A stretch of 64,000 nt of DNA, from assembly GCF_033807535.1 (NCBI RefSeq), contig NZ_CP136856.1, positions 166,001 to 230,000 on the forward strand, in the 5' to 3' direction. The first letter of the stretch is position 1. Each line of letters begins with the position of its first letter. The DNA comes from Oceanisphaera sp. IT1-181. Its GTDB lineage: Bacteria > Pseudomonadota > Gammaproteobacteria > Enterobacterales > Aeromonadaceae. Under the pieces are notes generated by a model. The model saw only the letters and a list, made by a program, of their open reading frames with translations. It was not told the DNA's origin and searched no databases. Both the position numbers and the translations under genes were made by a program. Shown here one piece after another: positions 42,379 to 51,084 of the stretch.

Positions 42379-42591
42379 CATTGCTAGTCTGGCGACCTAT
42401 TCTTTTCTGGGTAATTAGCGTAGCAAATGGTCATGTATTTCTATTCTTTATTACGGCGACGACGACAGCTCGCCTAAGCCAATGCTATAGGGTCTAGCGT
42501 AATATCCCTTAGGGTGACATAAGCCCTGAAAACACGCTAGGCTGACACCTGCATCCTTATCCAGCCAAAATTCAAATAGATGGACCTGCCC

Positions 42592-43605
42592 ATGTTAAAA
42601 GCTGCAATTATTGGTGCTAGCGGATACACCGGAGCCGAACTGGCCGGTTTAATCCATGCACACCCCAACCTGACGCTCGCCGGCCTTTATGTTTCTGAAG
42701 GTAGCTTAGACGCTCATAAACCCTTTGCCAGCTTGTATCCACGCTGGCGCGGTGTGATTGATGCGCCGCTGCAGCCGCTTGATGCTGACGCGCTGAGCCG
42801 TATTTATGCAGACGCCGACCTAGTGCTGTTGGCCACCGCCCACGAAGTGAGCCATGACTTGGCGCCCGGCTTTTTAGCCAAGGGCATGCCGGTCTTTGAT
42901 TTATCCGGTGCTTTTCGCGTGCCCGGTGACGATTTTTATCAGCGTTTTTATGGTTTTACTCACCAGTTTGGCGGCTGGTTAAGCAAGGCGGCTTATGGTT
43001 TAGCCGAATGGAACCAAGACGCGATTAAGCAAGCACAATTAATTGCCGTACCTGGCTGTTATCCCACGGCTTCTCTCACCGCCTTAAAGCCGTTACAAAC
43101 AGCAGGCCTGATGGCCGCCGGACGTAAGCCAATTATTAGTGCCGTCTCCGGTGTCACCGGTGCGGGACGCAAAGCCAGCCTCGCTACCAGCTTTTGTGAA
43201 GTGAGCTTTAAGCCTTATGGCGTGCTTAATCATCGTCATCAGCCTGAGATCAGTCATCATCTGAGTAATCAGGTGGTCTTTCAGCCGCACCTGGGTAACT
43301 TTAGTCGCGGCATTTTGGCCACTATTTATGTAGAGCTAAATGACGACGTGACCGATGAGCAAATCGCCAGCGCATATCACAGCGCCTACGACGGTCAGAA
43401 AATCGTGCGTATCACGGATCAATGGCCACAAATTAACGATGTAGCGGGCACGCCATTTTGTGACCTGCACTGGGCCCGTGACGGTAACCAGCTAATAGTG
43501 GTATCGGCCATCGACAACCTGTTAAAAGGCGCGGCCAGTCAGGCCATTCAATGTATTAATATTCACCAAGGATTCTCGCCGCTGGCGGGTCTGGTGCAGG
43601 AGTAA
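42592..43605 (+). CDS. argC: N-acetyl-gamma-glutamyl-phosphate reductase
   Basis: The 337-residue protein has the NADP-binding start AAIIGASGYTGAELAGLI and the catalytic Cys motif AVPGCYPTAS. AVSGVTGAGRKAS and HRHQPEI complete the ArgC pattern. It reduces N-acetylglutamyl phosphate to the semialdehyde. ATG 42592 was chosen because the sequence matches the family from MLKAAIIGA and GGA lies 7 nt upstream; ATG 42580 is possible. It is the first gene of argCBFG, followed by argB after 6 nt. Confidence 0.96.
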   Translation: MLKAAIIGASGYTGAELAGLIHAHPNLTLAGLYVSEGSLDAHKPFASLYPRWRGVIDAPLQPLDADALSRIYADADLVLLATAHEVSHDLAPGFLAKGMPVFDLSGAFRVPGDDFYQRFYGFTHQFGGWLSKAAYGLAEWNQDAIKQAQLIAVPGCYPTASLTALKPLQTAGLMAAGRKPIISAVSGVTGAGRKASLATSFCEVSFKPYGVLNHRHQPEISHHLSNQVVFQPHLGNFSRGILATIYVELNDDVTDEQIASAYHSAYDGQKIVRITDQWPQINDVAGTPFCDLHWARDGNQLIVVSAIDNLLKGAASQAIQCINIHQGFSPLAGLVQE

Positions 43606-43611
43606 GCTTTG

Positions 43612-44400
43612 ATGTCCACTCAAACTAGCCCGTTAATTATTAAGCTCGGCGGCACGCTATTAGAAAGTAACGATGCCTTAGCAGCGTTATTTGCCACCTT
43701 GAACTCGTTTATTGAGCAAGTAAAACGCCCGCTGGTATTAGTGCATGGCGGCGGCGTGTTGGTCGATAACCAGCTGGCGGCCATGGGTCTGACCTCGACC
43801 AAGAAAGACGGCTTGCGCGTGACGCCATTGGAGCATATTCCAGTGATAGCCGGTGCCTTGGCAGGAACGGCTAATAAGCTGCTGCTGGCGCAAGCCATTG
43901 CGCATAACATTAGTGCGGTGGGTTTGTGCTTGGGCGATGGTGGTTTATGCCGCGTTAGCCAGCTGGATCCTGAGCTGGGTTCGGTCGGCAAAGTAGACGG
44001 CGGTGACGCTACCTTAATTAGCACACTATTAAATGCAGGCTTTATGCCGGTGATCAGCTCCATTGGTATTACCAATGATGGCCAGTTGATGAACGTGAAT
44101 GCAGATCAAGCGGCCACTGCCATTGCGGAAGTACTGGATGCAGATTTAGTGATGCTGTCGGATGTGAGTGGCATTCTTGACGGCGAGCGTCAGTTGATCA
44201 ATTTACTGACCGAGACTCGCGCCTTGGAGTTGATGCAACAAGGGGTGATCAAAGATGGCATGGCAGTGAAAGTGAAAGCCGCACTGCAAGCCACTAAAAC
44301 TTTGGGTAAACCGGTTGCCGTGGGTAGCTGGCGCAATCCTGAACAATTATTGTCGCTGCTGGCAGGTGAGTCAGAGTTTGGCACTCGGATTTCACACTAA
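43612..44400 (+). CDS. argB: Acetylglutamate kinase
   Basis: The 262-residue kinase has LIIKLGGTLLE, VLVHGGGVLVDNQLAAMG, and MLSDVSGILDG with KDGMAVKVKAAL near the C-terminus. These are typical of the short, arginine-insensitive ArgB of gammaproteobacteria. ATG 43612 follows an AGGAG; a TTG directly upstream (43609) is less likely. It follows argC by 6 nt and precedes argF by 28 nt. Confidence 0.96.
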   Translation: MSTQTSPLIIKLGGTLLESNDALAALFATLNSFIEQVKRPLVLVHGGGVLVDNQLAAMGLTSTKKDGLRVTPLEHIPVIAGALAGTANKLLLAQAIAHNISAVGLCLGDGGLCRVSQLDPELGSVGKVDGGDATLISTLLNAGFMPVISSIGITNDGQLMNVNADQAATAIAEVLDADLVMLSDVSGILDGERQLINLLTETRALELMQQGVIKDGMAVKVKAALQATKTLGKPVAVGSWRNPEQLLSLLAGESEFGTRISH

Positions 44401-44428
44401 GGACCTATCTCAAACTAAGGAAGAGCAG

Positions 44429-45346
44429 ATGCAGCATCTATTAAGCCTAAAAGATTATAGCAAGCAGCAAATAGAAGACATTTTGGCACTGGCCAAAGAC
44501 TTAAAAGCGAATCCGGCCAAGTATGCGGACGAGCTAAAAGGTAAAAGCGTGGTCACGCTGTTTGAGAAGCCCTCACTGCGTACCCGCGTGACGCTGGATA
44601 TCGGTATCAATCGCTTGGGCGGTCATGCGGTCTATTTAGACAGCCAAAATGGCGCCATGGGCAGCCGCGAAACCGTTAAAGACTTTGCCGCCAACTTGTC
44701 ACGCTGGTGCCAAGCGATAGTGGCGCGCGTTTACGATCATCAAACGCTGGTCGAAATGGCAAAATATAGCAAAGTTCCGGTGATCAATTCCTTATGTAAC
44801 CTGTATCATCCGTGTCAGGCACTGGCGGACTATATGACCATTGCCGAGCATCACGAAGATCTGAGCAAGGTGCATCTGGTATATGTGGGCGATGGTAATA
44901 ACGTGACCAACTCACTGCTGCTGACCGGTGCTATTTTAGGTGCGACCGTCAGTTCAGTGTGCCCGCGCGGCCGCAACGTGGATGCACAAGTATTAAAAGA
45001 AGCCGAAGCACTGGCTGCCATTAGTGGTGGCAAGGTGCAGGTCGCCGATAGTCTGGATGACATTACCGATATCGACGTGCTGTATACCGATACTTGGGTC
45101 TCTATGGGTGATGAAACGCCGTTAGAGCAAGTAGCCGAAGTCTTCATGCCTTATCAGATCAATCAGGCCCTGCTTGATAAAACCGGCGCCACACAGGTAT
45201 TGCATTGCCAGCCTGCGCACCGGGAATTAGAAATAACTTCTGAGGTAATGGACGGTCCGTCCTCCTTTATCCTCGACCAAGCTGAAAATCGCATGCATGT
45301 GCAAAATGCCGTGCTGCTGACATTGATTAACAGGGATACGCACTAA
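44429..45346 (+). CDS. argF: Ornithine carbamoyltransferase
   Basis: The 305-residue protein has the carbamoyl-phosphate loop FEKPSLRTRVT (the STRTR site with Leu in place of Thr), NLYHPCQALADYMTI, and the ornithine-side motif HCQPAHRELEI. This is the short ArgF type seen in vibrios and shewanellas. AAGGAAGAG precedes ATG 44429. Its stop overlaps the argG start by one base (TAATG), so translation is coupled. Confidence 0.95.
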   Translation: MQHLLSLKDYSKQQIEDILALAKDLKANPAKYADELKGKSVVTLFEKPSLRTRVTLDIGINRLGGHAVYLDSQNGAMGSRETVKDFAANLSRWCQAIVARVYDHQTLVEMAKYSKVPVINSLCNLYHPCQALADYMTIAEHHEDLSKVHLVYVGDGNNVTNSLLLTGAILGATVSSVCPRGRNVDAQVLKEAEALAAISGGKVQVADSLDDITDIDVLYTDTWVSMGDETPLEQVAEVFMPYQINQALLDKTGATQVLHCQPAHRELEITSEVMDGPSSFILDQAENRMHVQNAVLLTLINRDTH

Positions 45347-46557
45347 TGAGCCAATTCAAAAAAATTCTGCTGGCCTACTCTGGCGGTTTAGATACCTCTG
45401 CCATCATTCCATGGCTAAAAGAAAACTACGAAGGTTGTGAGATCATCGCCTTCGTAGGTGACGTAGGCCAAGGTGCTGAAGAGCTGGAAGGCATTGAAGC
45501 CAAAGCATTAGAGTCAGGCGCGGTAAAGTGTATCGTTGCTGATTTGAAAGACGAATTCGTAAACGATTACGTGTATCCAACGCTGAAAACCGGCGCTATT
45601 TACGAAGGTACTTATTTACTCGGTACTTCTATGGCGCGTCCGATTATCGCTAAAGCCATGGCCGAAGCGGCACTGGCCGAAGGCGCAGAAGCGATTGCCC
45701 ACGGTTGTACCGGTAAAGGTAATGACCAAGTACGCTTCGAAGGTGCGGTTGCTGCCTTAGCACCTCAGTTGGCCATTATTGCCCCTTGGCGCATCTGGGA
45801 CATGAAGAGCCGCGAAGACTTGTTGGATTATTTGGCTGAGCGCAACATCAAGACCAGTGCCAGCGCCACTAAGATCTATTCTCGTGACGCCAACGCTTTC
45901 CATATCTCTACCGAAGGTGGCGAATTAGAAAGCACTTGGAACGAGCCATCTGAGCAAGCGTGGACCTGGACTGTGTCCCCGGAGCAAGCTCCAGATAAAG
46001 CAGAAACTCTGTCTTTGACCGTTGTTGAAGGCCGCATCACTGCGCTGGACGGCGTTGAGATGACCCCGTACAACTTGTTGGTTGAGCTGAACGACCGTGC
46101 TGCTAAGCATGGCGTGGGCCGGGTAGATATCGTAGAAAACCGTTTGGTCGGCATGAAGTCGCGCGGTTGTTATGAAACTCCAGGTGGTACCGTGATGATG
46201 GCGGCACTGCGCGCCGTTGAAGAGCTGGTATTAGACAAGCCGACTCGCGCTTGGCGTGAGCGTGTGGGTGCTGAGTTCTCGCACTTGGTCTACGACGGCC
46301 GCTGGTTCACTCCGTTATGCAAGGCGCTGTTAGCTTCCGCTAATGCCATTGCCGAAGACGTATCCGGTGAAGTAGTACTGAAGATGTACAAAGGTCAGGT
46401 GACTGCGATTCAGAAGTCTTCTCCTAATAGCCTGTACTCTGAAGAGTTCGCTACCTTCGGTGAAGATGAAGTGTATGACCAAAGCCATGCCGAAGGCTTT
46501 ATCCGTTTGTACTCGTTGGCCAGCCGTATCAAAGCGCTGAACAGCCTGAAGAAGTAA
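45346..46557 (+). CDS. argG: Argininosuccinate synthase
   Basis: The 403-residue protein has the ATP pyrophosphatase loop LLAYSGGLDTSAIIPWL, GCTGKGNDQVRFE and PGGTVMMAALRAVEEL. It joins citrulline and aspartate. It overlaps argF by one base and ends the argCBFG unit. A strong hairpin terminator follows 16 nt after the stop. Confidence 0.97.
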   Translation: MSQFKKILLAYSGGLDTSAIIPWLKENYEGCEIIAFVGDVGQGAEELEGIEAKALESGAVKCIVADLKDEFVNDYVYPTLKTGAIYEGTYLLGTSMARPIIAKAMAEAALAEGAEAIAHGCTGKGNDQVRFEGAVAALAPQLAIIAPWRIWDMKSREDLLDYLAERNIKTSASATKIYSRDANAFHISTEGGELESTWNEPSEQAWTWTVSPEQAPDKAETLSLTVVEGRITALDGVEMTPYNLLVELNDRAAKHGVGRVDIVENRLVGMKSRGCYETPGGTVMMAALRAVEELVLDKPTRAWRERVGAEFSHLVYDGRWFTPLCKALLASANAIAEDVSGEVVLKMYKGQVTAIQKSSPNSLYSEEFATFGEDEVYDQSHAEGFIRLYSLASRIKALNSLKK

Positions 46558-46573
46558 GCGTTAATAAAAAATA

Positions 46574-46600
46574 AAAGGGGGCTTAGGCCCCCTTTATTTT
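46574..46600 (+). terminator. Intrinsic terminator of argCBFG
   Basis: AAAGGGGGC and GCCCCCTTT form a 9-bp stem with a TTAG loop, followed by ATTTT. It lies 17 nt after the argG stop and should largely separate argH(A) from the operon. Confidence 0.88.
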
Positions 46601-46669
46601 TTGAGCCATCAGCTTTAAGCCGTAAGCTGTAAGTTAAAGATAAAAACAGAAGCCAGAGCCAAACCCCTT

Positions 46670-46790
46670 CGTCATTGCGAGGAGTGCAACGACGCGGCAA
46701 TCTATGAATTTAAAGCTGTAAGCGATCCGCTGTCAGCCGTAAGATAAAAAGCCAAACATCATGGATTGCCGCGCTACGCTCGCAAAGACG
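46670..46790. repeat. MITE/REP-like inverted pair upstream of argH(A)
   Basis: The left arm (46670-46702) starts CGTCATTGCGAG and ends GCGGCAATC. The right arm (46763-46790) starts GGATTGCCGCG and ends CTCGCAAAGACG. They are mostly complementary and enclose about 60 nt. The CGTCATTGCGAG / CAATC pattern is a widespread bacterial intergenic palindromic repeat type. Confidence 0.7.
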
Positions 46791-46902
46791 GAATAAAGCG
46801 CATCACAACAGAGCACAGAGCGGCTTAAAGCTTATGGCTGTGGGTTTTGGTGTTTTCTTTAGCTGACAGCTTAAAGCTTACCGCTTCCAGCTTTGTTTTA
46901 AG

Positions 46903-46908
46903 TATAAT
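46903..46908 (+). promoter_or_regulatory. Possible -10 element of argH(A)
   Basis: A perfect TATAAT lies 84 bp upstream of the argH(A) start, downstream of the repeats and the argG terminator. The -35 region is not clear, so this is a tentative promoter. Confidence 0.4.
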
Positions 46909-46991
46909 CTCGAACCACAAGCAGTCCGCCGGCAGCATTAGGTGTGGCTAGCAATCATATTTTAGTAATGTCGTTAAGGAGTACAGCGGTT

Positions 46992-48857
46992 ATGGCACTT
47001 TGGGGTGGGCGTTTCAGTCAGGCGGCAGATGCCAAATTTCAGCAGTTTAATGATTCACTGCGTTTCGATTACCGCTTGGCGGAGCAAGACATAGTCGGCT
47101 CTATCGCCTGGTCTAGTGCCCTGTGTAAAGCCGGTGTATTAACCACCGACGAACACCAAAAAATTGAGCTGGCCTTAAATGACCTGAAATTAAAGGTGAT
47201 GGAAGATCCCAGCCAGATTTTGCAATCAGGCGCAGAAGACATTCACTCTTGGGTGGAAGGTCAGCTGATCAGTGTGGTGGGCGACTTAGGTAAGAAGCTG
47301 CACACCGGCCGTAGCCGTAATGACCAAGTAGCCACGGATCTTAAATTGTGGTGTAAGCAGCAAGTACCACCTTTGCTGGCCAAAATTGACGAACTGCAAA
47401 AGCAACTGGTTACCGTGGCACGTCAGCAGCAAGCGACCGTGTTACCGGGCTATACCCACTTGCAGCGTGCTCAGCCGGTGACTTTTGCGCACTGGTGCTT
47501 GGCTTACGTAGAAATGCTGGAGCGTGACTTTACCCGCCTGCAAGATGCCCAAAAGCGCATGGACACTTGTCCACTGGGCAGTGGTGCCTTGGCGGGCACG
47601 GGTTTCCCGATTGACCGTCATGAATTAGCCCATTCCTTAGGTTTCTCTTCTCCTACGCGTAACAGCTTAGACTCAGTGTCGGATCGCGACCATGTGTTAG
47701 AGCTGATGAACTGTGCTGCTAACTCCATGATGCACTTATCACGCTTTGCTGAAGACTTGATCTTCTATAACTCAGGCGAGTCTGGCTTTATCGAATTATC
47801 GGATCGCGTGACCTCGGGCTCTTCCTTGATGCCGCAAAAGAAAAACCCTGATGCGCTGGAGCTGATCCGTGGCAAGACCGGTCGGGTATTCGGTGCCTAT
47901 GCGGGCATGATGATGACGCTCAAAGCGCTGCCTTTGGCTTATAACAAAGACATGCAAGAAGACAAGGAAGGGCTATTTGATGCGCTCGATACTTGGCATG
48001 ACTGTTTAGAAATGGCCGAGATGGTGTTGCACGATATTAAGCTCAACGAAGAGAAAACCCGTGAAGCGGCGCAGGGCGGTTATTCTAACGCCACCGAAAT
48101 GGCCGATTACTTAGTGAATAAAGGCATGCCGTTCCGTGAAGCACACCATATTGTGGGTGCCATAGTGGTACATGCCATTGCTAAGAAACTGCCGATGGAA
48201 GAATTACCATTGGCGGACTTTAAAGAATTCAGCCCGCTGATTGAAGACGACGTATTTGGCAAGCTTTCATTAGAGTCGAGCCTCGCCAGCCGTTGTGCCT
48301 TAGGTGGCGTAGCGCCGGATCAAGTGGAGTTTGCGCTGACCAGTGCTGAGCGTCGTCTGACCCAGCGTGACAGCTCCGGCATCAATGTGCGCAGCGCGCG
48401 CTTAACCGACTTAGATGCCATCGAGCGTTTGGTAAACTACTGGGCCAACGTGGGTGAGAACTTGCCCCGCGACCGTAAAGATTTGGTCAAAGCAGTAGGG
48501 GAGTTCGCGGTAACCGAAGTACAAGGTCAGATCAGCGGCTGTGCTTCTTTATATGTATATGACACAGGTCTTGCCGAAGTGCGCTCGCTGGGTGTAGAGC
48601 CGGGCTTTCAGAATCAAGGTCAAGGCCGTGCACTGGTCGAGAAAGTACTGCAGAAAGCCGAAGACATGTCTATCGACAAGGTCATCGTGTTAACGCGGGT
48701 ACCTGAGTTCTTTATGAAGCTCGGCTTCACTATGACCAGCAAAGGCTTACTGCCAGAAAAAGTCATGAAAGACTGCGACATGTGCCCACGTCAACACGCC
48801 TGTGATGAAGTGGCACTGGAAATCGTGCTGAAAGACAAGGCAAGCTTGCGCAAGTAA
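46992..48857 (+). CDS. argH: Fused argininosuccinate lyase / GNAT N-acetyltransferase, ArgH(A)
   Basis: The 621-residue protein is a fusion. Residues 1 to about 455 are a complete argininosuccinate lyase (MALWGGRFSQAADAKF, HTGRSRNDQVATDLKLW, signature GSSLMPQKKNPDALELIRGKTG). From about 464 (INVRSARLTDLDAIERLV) a GNAT domain follows, with the acetyl-CoA loop QNQGQGRALVEKVL and a tail like the C-terminal domain of N-acetylglutamate synthase. ArgH(A) fusions are known in marine gammaproteobacteria, where the extra domain supplies acetylglutamate synthase activity. ATG 46992 has AAGGAG about 10 nt upstream. It is split from argG by a terminator and repeats. Confidence 0.95.
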   Translation: MALWGGRFSQAADAKFQQFNDSLRFDYRLAEQDIVGSIAWSSALCKAGVLTTDEHQKIELALNDLKLKVMEDPSQILQSGAEDIHSWVEGQLISVVGDLGKKLHTGRSRNDQVATDLKLWCKQQVPPLLAKIDELQKQLVTVARQQQATVLPGYTHLQRAQPVTFAHWCLAYVEMLERDFTRLQDAQKRMDTCPLGSGALAGTGFPIDRHELAHSLGFSSPTRNSLDSVSDRDHVLELMNCAANSMMHLSRFAEDLIFYNSGESGFIELSDRVTSGSSLMPQKKNPDALELIRGKTGRVFGAYAGMMMTLKALPLAYNKDMQEDKEGLFDALDTWHDCLEMAEMVLHDIKLNEEKTREAAQGGYSNATEMADYLVNKGMPFREAHHIVGAIVVHAIAKKLPMEELPLADFKEFSPLIEDDVFGKLSLESSLASRCALGGVAPDQVEFALTSAERRLTQRDSSGINVRSARLTDLDAIERLVNYWANVGENLPRDRKDLVKAVGEFAVTEVQGQISGCASLYVYDTGLAEVRSLGVEPGFQNQGQGRALVEKVLQKAEDMSIDKVIVLTRVPEFFMKLGFTMTSKGLLPEKVMKDCDMCPRQHACDEVALEIVLKDKASLRK

Positions 48858-48919
48858 GCCCTGCGGGCCGCGATACGCTTTAAGCTGTACGCGGCCCGTT
48901 AAAGATAACAGAGTCGCTT

Positions 48920-48940
48920 GTAGAGGCCTCTTTAGCCGGC
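48920..48940 (+). repeat. REP-like sequence, copy 1
   Basis: The 21-mer starts GTAGAGGCC and ends TTTAGCCGGC. It matches the reverse complement of 49126-49146 at 19 of 21 positions. The type resembles the GTAGGAGCGGCTTTAGCC REP family of pseudomonads and marine relatives. Confidence 0.6.
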
Positions 48941-48981
48941 CGGTTTTACGCAGTAAAACACATCGTCAGCACCGCATTGCG

Positions 48982-49010
48982 AAAATACCGGGCTTGCCCG
49001 GTATTTTTTT
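48982..49010 (+). terminator. Intrinsic terminator of argH(A)
   Basis: AAAATACCGGGC and GCCCGGTATTTT form a long stem around TT, followed by a T7 tract. It is about 125 nt past the argH(A) stop, between the two REP-like copies. Confidence 0.9.
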
Positions 49011-49125
49011 GCGTGAAATCTGGCACTTCGGGCAGCGGTCAGTTAAATCTTTAACATGGTGCACGAATGTAGTAGCTGCTAAATCCTGCGAAGCAGGGTG
49101 GTTTAAATGCCGCTACGCGACATCA

Positions 49126-49146
49126 GCCGGCTAAAGCGGCTTCTAC
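49126..49146 (-). repeat. REP-like sequence, copy 2
   Basis: On the plus strand the 21-mer starts GCCGGCTAAA and ends GGCTTCTAC. It is the inverted counterpart of 48920-48940, with the terminator between them. Confidence 0.6.
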
Positions 49147-49270
49147 AGAACCGCGCCTTTTCTGGGCGCATGGTGCTGGGCGATTAGCGCTATACTAGAG
49201 TTCCCCCTCACCATTTCCCCCGCACTCTTCACCGCGCTAAAGAAACTGGTGAAAAATAACCCATAGTCAC

Positions 49271-49298
49271 TTGTGCACGCTCTTCAGATAGGTATAAT
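49271..49298 (+). promoter_or_regulatory. Sigma-70 promoter of the S10 operon
   Basis: TTGTGC (49271-49276) and a perfect TATAAT (49293-49298) are 16 bp apart. Transcription would start near 49305, giving a leader of roughly 190 nt before rpsJ. Such a leader is the target of autogenous control by ribosomal protein L4 in gammaproteobacteria; the leader structure was not modelled. Confidence 0.75.
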
Positions 49299-49493
49299 AG
49301 CGCTCGCTGGGTACGGAACTATCTAGGTAGTACGTATTTAAGCGAGCCGATATGGCTCTGTTAATTGCTCTTGTAGCTCTTAACCTTACAAGCCCCCGAT
49401 TTGGGTGGCATCGTTGTTAAATTACACCCCCTTTTCCGTATGGAAGAGCAGGCGGTGCTAATTTATGTTCTTTATCCAATTGGAGCTCTGGTA

Positions 49494-49805
49494 ATGCAGA
49501 ACCAAAGAATTCGTATCCGTCTCAAGGCTTTCGATCACCGTCTGATCGATCAGTCTACTGCGGAAATCGTAGAAACTGCTAAGCGCACTGGCGCCCAGGT
49601 ACGTGGTCCTATTCCATTGCCTACTCGCAAAGAGCGTTTTACCGTACTGACATCTCCACACGTGAATAAAGATGCACGTGATCAGTATGAAATTCGTACT
49701 CACAAGCGTTTGGTCGACATCGTCGAGCCAACTGATAAAACAGTTGACGCATTGATGAGACTGGATCTGGCTGCTGGCGTTGACGTTCAGATCAGCCTGG
49801 GCTAA
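49494..49805 (+). CDS. rpsJ: 30S ribosomal protein S10
   Basis: The 103-residue product, the same length as E. coli S10, starts MQNQRIRIRLKAFDHRLID and contains GPIPLPTRKERFTVLTSPHVNKDARDQYEIRTHKR. It also acts with NusB at boxA in antitermination. ATG 49494 has GGAG 8 nt upstream; the open frame upstream belongs to the leader. It is the first gene of the S10 operon, 17 nt before rplC. Confidence 0.98.
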   Translation: MQNQRIRIRLKAFDHRLIDQSTAEIVETAKRTGAQVRGPIPLPTRKERFTVLTSPHVNKDARDQYEIRTHKRLVDIVEPTDKTVDALMRLDLAAGVDVQISLG

Positions 49806-49822
49806 CAACGGAGAGGTTAATA

Positions 49823-50461
49823 ATGGCAATCGGTCTAGTAGGTCGTAAGCTAGGTATGACCCGCATCTTCACCGAAGACGGCGTGTCCATCCCAGTTACC
49901 GTTATCGAAATAGACGCCAACCGTGTTACCCAGGTGAAAACACTGGAATCGGATGGCTACCAAGCTATTCAGGTGACAACTGGCGTCAAGAAAGCGATTC
50001 GTGTCACCAAGCCACAAGCGGGTTTATTCGCTAAAGCTGGCGTGGAAGCGGGCCGCGGTCTGTGGGAATTCCGCCTGGGTTCAGGTGAAGGCGAAGGTAT
50101 CGAAGTTGGTACTCAGCTGAATGTTGACATCTTCAACGATGTTAAAAAAGTAGACGTTACTGGCACTTCTAAAGGTAAGGGTTTTGCAGGTACTGTTAAG
50201 CGCTGGAACTTCAGCATGCAGGACGCTACCCATGGTAACTCTCTGTCACACCGTGTTCCTGGTTCAATTGGTCAAAACCAATCACCAGGTAAAGTGTTCA
50301 AAGGCAAGAAAATGGCCGGACACATGGGTGCAGAGCGTGTTACTACGCAAAACCTAGAAGTTGTTCGCGTTGATGTTGATCGTAACTTACTGCTCATTAA
50401 AGGTGCAGTACCAGGTGCGACTAACGGCAGCGTGATCGTTAAACCTGCCGTTAAATCGTAA
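49823..50461 (+). CDS. rplC: 50S ribosomal protein L3
   Basis: The 212-residue protein has the L3 core GTSKGKGFAGTVKRWNFSMQDATHGNSLSHRVPGSIGQNQSPGKV split over the conserved Gly-rich loop, and starts GLVGRKLGMTRIF. L3 nucleates 23S rRNA folding near the peptidyl-transferase centre. Glutamine in the SIGQNQ region is the residue methylated by PrmB in E. coli. It lies 17 nt from both neighbours. Confidence 0.98.
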   Translation: MAIGLVGRKLGMTRIFTEDGVSIPVTVIEIDANRVTQVKTLESDGYQAIQVTTGVKKAIRVTKPQAGLFAKAGVEAGRGLWEFRLGSGEGEGIEVGTQLNVDIFNDVKKVDVTGTSKGKGFAGTVKRWNFSMQDATHGNSLSHRVPGSIGQNQSPGKVFKGKKMAGHMGAERVTTQNLEVVRVDVDRNLLLIKGAVPGATNGSVIVKPAVKS

Positions 50462-50478
50462 CGTCTGAGGAGATAGTC

Positions 50479-51084
50479 ATGGAATTGGTAATGAAAGACG
50501 CGCAAGCCGCTCTTGAAGTTTCCGAAACTACCTTCGGGCGTGAGTTCAACGAAGCTCTGGTGCATCAGGTTGTAGTAGCCTATGCAGCAGGTGCTCGTCA
50601 AGGTACTCGTGCTCAGAAGACCCGTTCCGAAGTGTCAGGCGGCGGCAAGAAGCCGTGGCGCCAAAAGGGCACTGGCCGGGCCCGTGCCGGTACCATTCGC
50701 TCCCCTATATGGCGTGGCGGTGGTGTGACTTTTGCGGCTAAACCGCAAGATCACAGCCAAAAGGTCAATAAGAAGATGTATCGCGGCGCAATCAGAAGCA
50801 TTCTGTCTGAGCTGGTACGTCAAGATCGTTTGATAGTGGTTGAGAAGTTCGGTGTGGAAGCGCCTAAAACTAAAGAACTGCTGGTCAAGTTGAAAGAGTG
50901 GGATCTGACTGATGTTCTGATCATCACTGCTGAAGTTGACGAGAACTTGTTCCTCGCCGCTCGCAACCTGTACAAGGTAGACGTGCGTGATGTAGCCGGT
51001 ATCGACCCAGTTTCTTTGATCGCTTTCGACAAAGTATTGGTAACTGCTGACGCAGTTAAGCAAATCGAGGAGATGCTGGCATGA
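50479..51084 (+). CDS. rplD: 50S ribosomal protein L4
   Basis: The 201-residue protein has the same length as E. coli L4. It shows the exit-tunnel loop region RAQKTRSEVSGGGKKPWRQKGTGRARAGTIRSPIWRGGGV in order. Apart from its structural role, L4 represses the S10 operon by acting on the leader and, in E. coli, binds RNase E. Its end overlaps the rplW start by 4 nt. Confidence 0.98.
   Translation: MELVMKDAQAALEVSETTFGREFNEALVHQVVVAYAAGARQGTRAQKTRSEVSGGGKKPWRQKGTGRARAGTIRSPIWRGGGVTFAAKPQDHSQKVNKKMYRGAIRSILSELVRQDRLIVVEKFGVEAPKTKELLVKLKEWDLTDVLIITAEVDENLFLAARNLYKVDVRDVAGIDPVSLIAFDKVLVTADAVKQIEEMLA

Larger units (their letters stand above)
46601..46991. other. Repeat-filled gap between argG and argH(A)
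   Basis: The gap has word repeats of the type GTAAGCTGTAAG and CTTAAAGCTTA in both orientations, and the MITE-like inverted pair at 46670-46790. It ends with a TATAAT at 46903-46908 that may start argH(A) transcription. In many relatives argH directly follows argG, so the gap looks like later insertion and repeat growth. Confidence 0.6.
48858..49493. other. Gap between argH(A) and rpsJ
   Basis: The gap contains two inverted copies of a REP-like sequence (48920-48940 and 49126-49146), the argH(A) terminator at 48982-49010, the S10 promoter at 49271-49298 and a leader of roughly 190 nt before rpsJ. No gene is visible. The long leader fits the S10 leader RNA through which L4 controls this operon in gammaproteobacteria. 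Confidence 0.65.

Noticed and set aside
46903..46991. ArgR box upstream of argH(A)
   Set aside because: No TGAAT-N4-ATTCA-like sequence could be found in the last 90 bp before the gene.
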